A stretch of DNA of 64,000 bases from Promethearchaeota archaeon (lineage in GTDB: Archaea; Asgardarchaeota; Lokiarchaeia; Sigyniarchaeales; SOKP01): assembly GCA_030606485.1 (NCBI GenBank), contig JAUWGH010000002.1:198192-262191 (forward strand). Reading direction: 5' to 3'. Both the position numbers and the translations under genes were made by a program. Positions 63,894 through 64,000 of the stretch are shown in pieces (position 1 is the first letter of the stretch; each line of letters starts with the position of its first letter). The notes beneath the pieces were generated by a model. It ran no database searches. It was not told the DNA's origin and was given only the letters and a program-made list of their open reading frames with translations.

Positions 63894-64000
63894 ATGGTAA
63901 AAACAATGACTCCTAGAGAAGTGGAATTTTTAAATCGATTTATGCAAAAAATGACACAAGTGCATCAAAATCCTAATCAAAGTATTGGCATTTGCATTGA
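63894..64000 (+). CDS. N-terminal fragment of an uncharacterised protein (runs off the window)
   Basis: An open frame starts at ATG 63894, with AAGAGGAAA about 5 bases upstream, and has no stop before the window end. The 35 visible residues (TPREVEFLNRFMQKMTQ) are helical and not recognisable. Confidence 0.5.
   Translation, partial: MVKTMTPREVEFLNRFMQKMTQVHQNPNQSIGICI

Overview
The window comes from a strongly A+T-rich archaeal genome. The gene content points to an Asgard archaeon (Promethearchaeota), most likely of the Lokiarchaeia type. The pointers are: three Arf-like GTPases, two of them fused to longin-like and C-terminal regulatory domains; a zinc-ribbon/roadblock protein; a longin-like protein; an eL13-type ribosomal protein; a surface beta-helix protein ending in a Pro-Gly-Tyr/TM/Arg-Lys sorting tail; and the end of what looks like an archaeosortase. 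These occur beside tetrahydromethanopterin/methanofuran C1 enzymes and Hdr electron-transfer proteins without methyl-CoM reductase. Assignment to Lokiarchaeia is inference from gene content; no rRNA gene is present.

Layout. 1-6 kb: archaeosortase-like C-terminus, MtrH-like methyltransferase, a longin-Arf GTPase, an AIR-synthase-related protein, a LOG-family protein and membrane proteins. 6-17 kb: the small-GTPase/roadblock/longin neighbourhood, with a decayed GTPase-tail remnant (11.4-11.7 kb), two surface proteins (beta-helix, transglutaminase), eL13 and a Trm9-like methyltransferase. 17-34 kb: poorly characterised Asgard proteins, three tandem membrane-anchored left-handed beta-helix proteins, a PfkB kinase, ADP-forming acyl-CoA synthetases with a BioD/DRTGG protein, a GH4 enzyme, GlmM, cyclophilin and small membrane proteins. 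34-38.6 kb: MobA, then mvhG-like/fwdA/hdrC. 38.7-44 kb: a transporter, a GTPase pseudogene and a sensor kinase/response regulator/ArsR operon. 44.4-57.1 kb: redox genes in two blocks, first PPOX flavoproteins, ferredoxin, HdrD-like protein, MfnB and aldehyde ferredoxin oxidoreductase, then hdrB-hdrA-mvhD-ferredoxin-fwdF-fwdD-fwdB-fwdC. 58.8-62.7 kb, minus strand: a second, divergent Fwd-like set (A, D, B and an Fe-S protein) with no FwdC.

How they fit together. The loci at 34.8-38.6 and 50.2-57.1 kb complement each other: one carries FwdA, HdrC and an MvhG-like protein, the other HdrAB, MvhD and FwdBCDF. Together they would make an Hdr-MvhD-Fwd assembly that reduces CO2 to formyl-methanofuran, or runs in reverse, with MfnB supplying the methanofuran furan ring and a MobA-like enzyme possibly supplying the pterin cofactor. 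The hydrogenase large subunit is absent. The MvhG-like protein is oversized and carries its C-terminal Fe-S module twice, so the electron donor is an open question. The second Fwd set keeps the redox cysteine in FwdB2, but FwdA2 has Asn where FwdA1 has the active-site Asp. These are the two features I would follow first.
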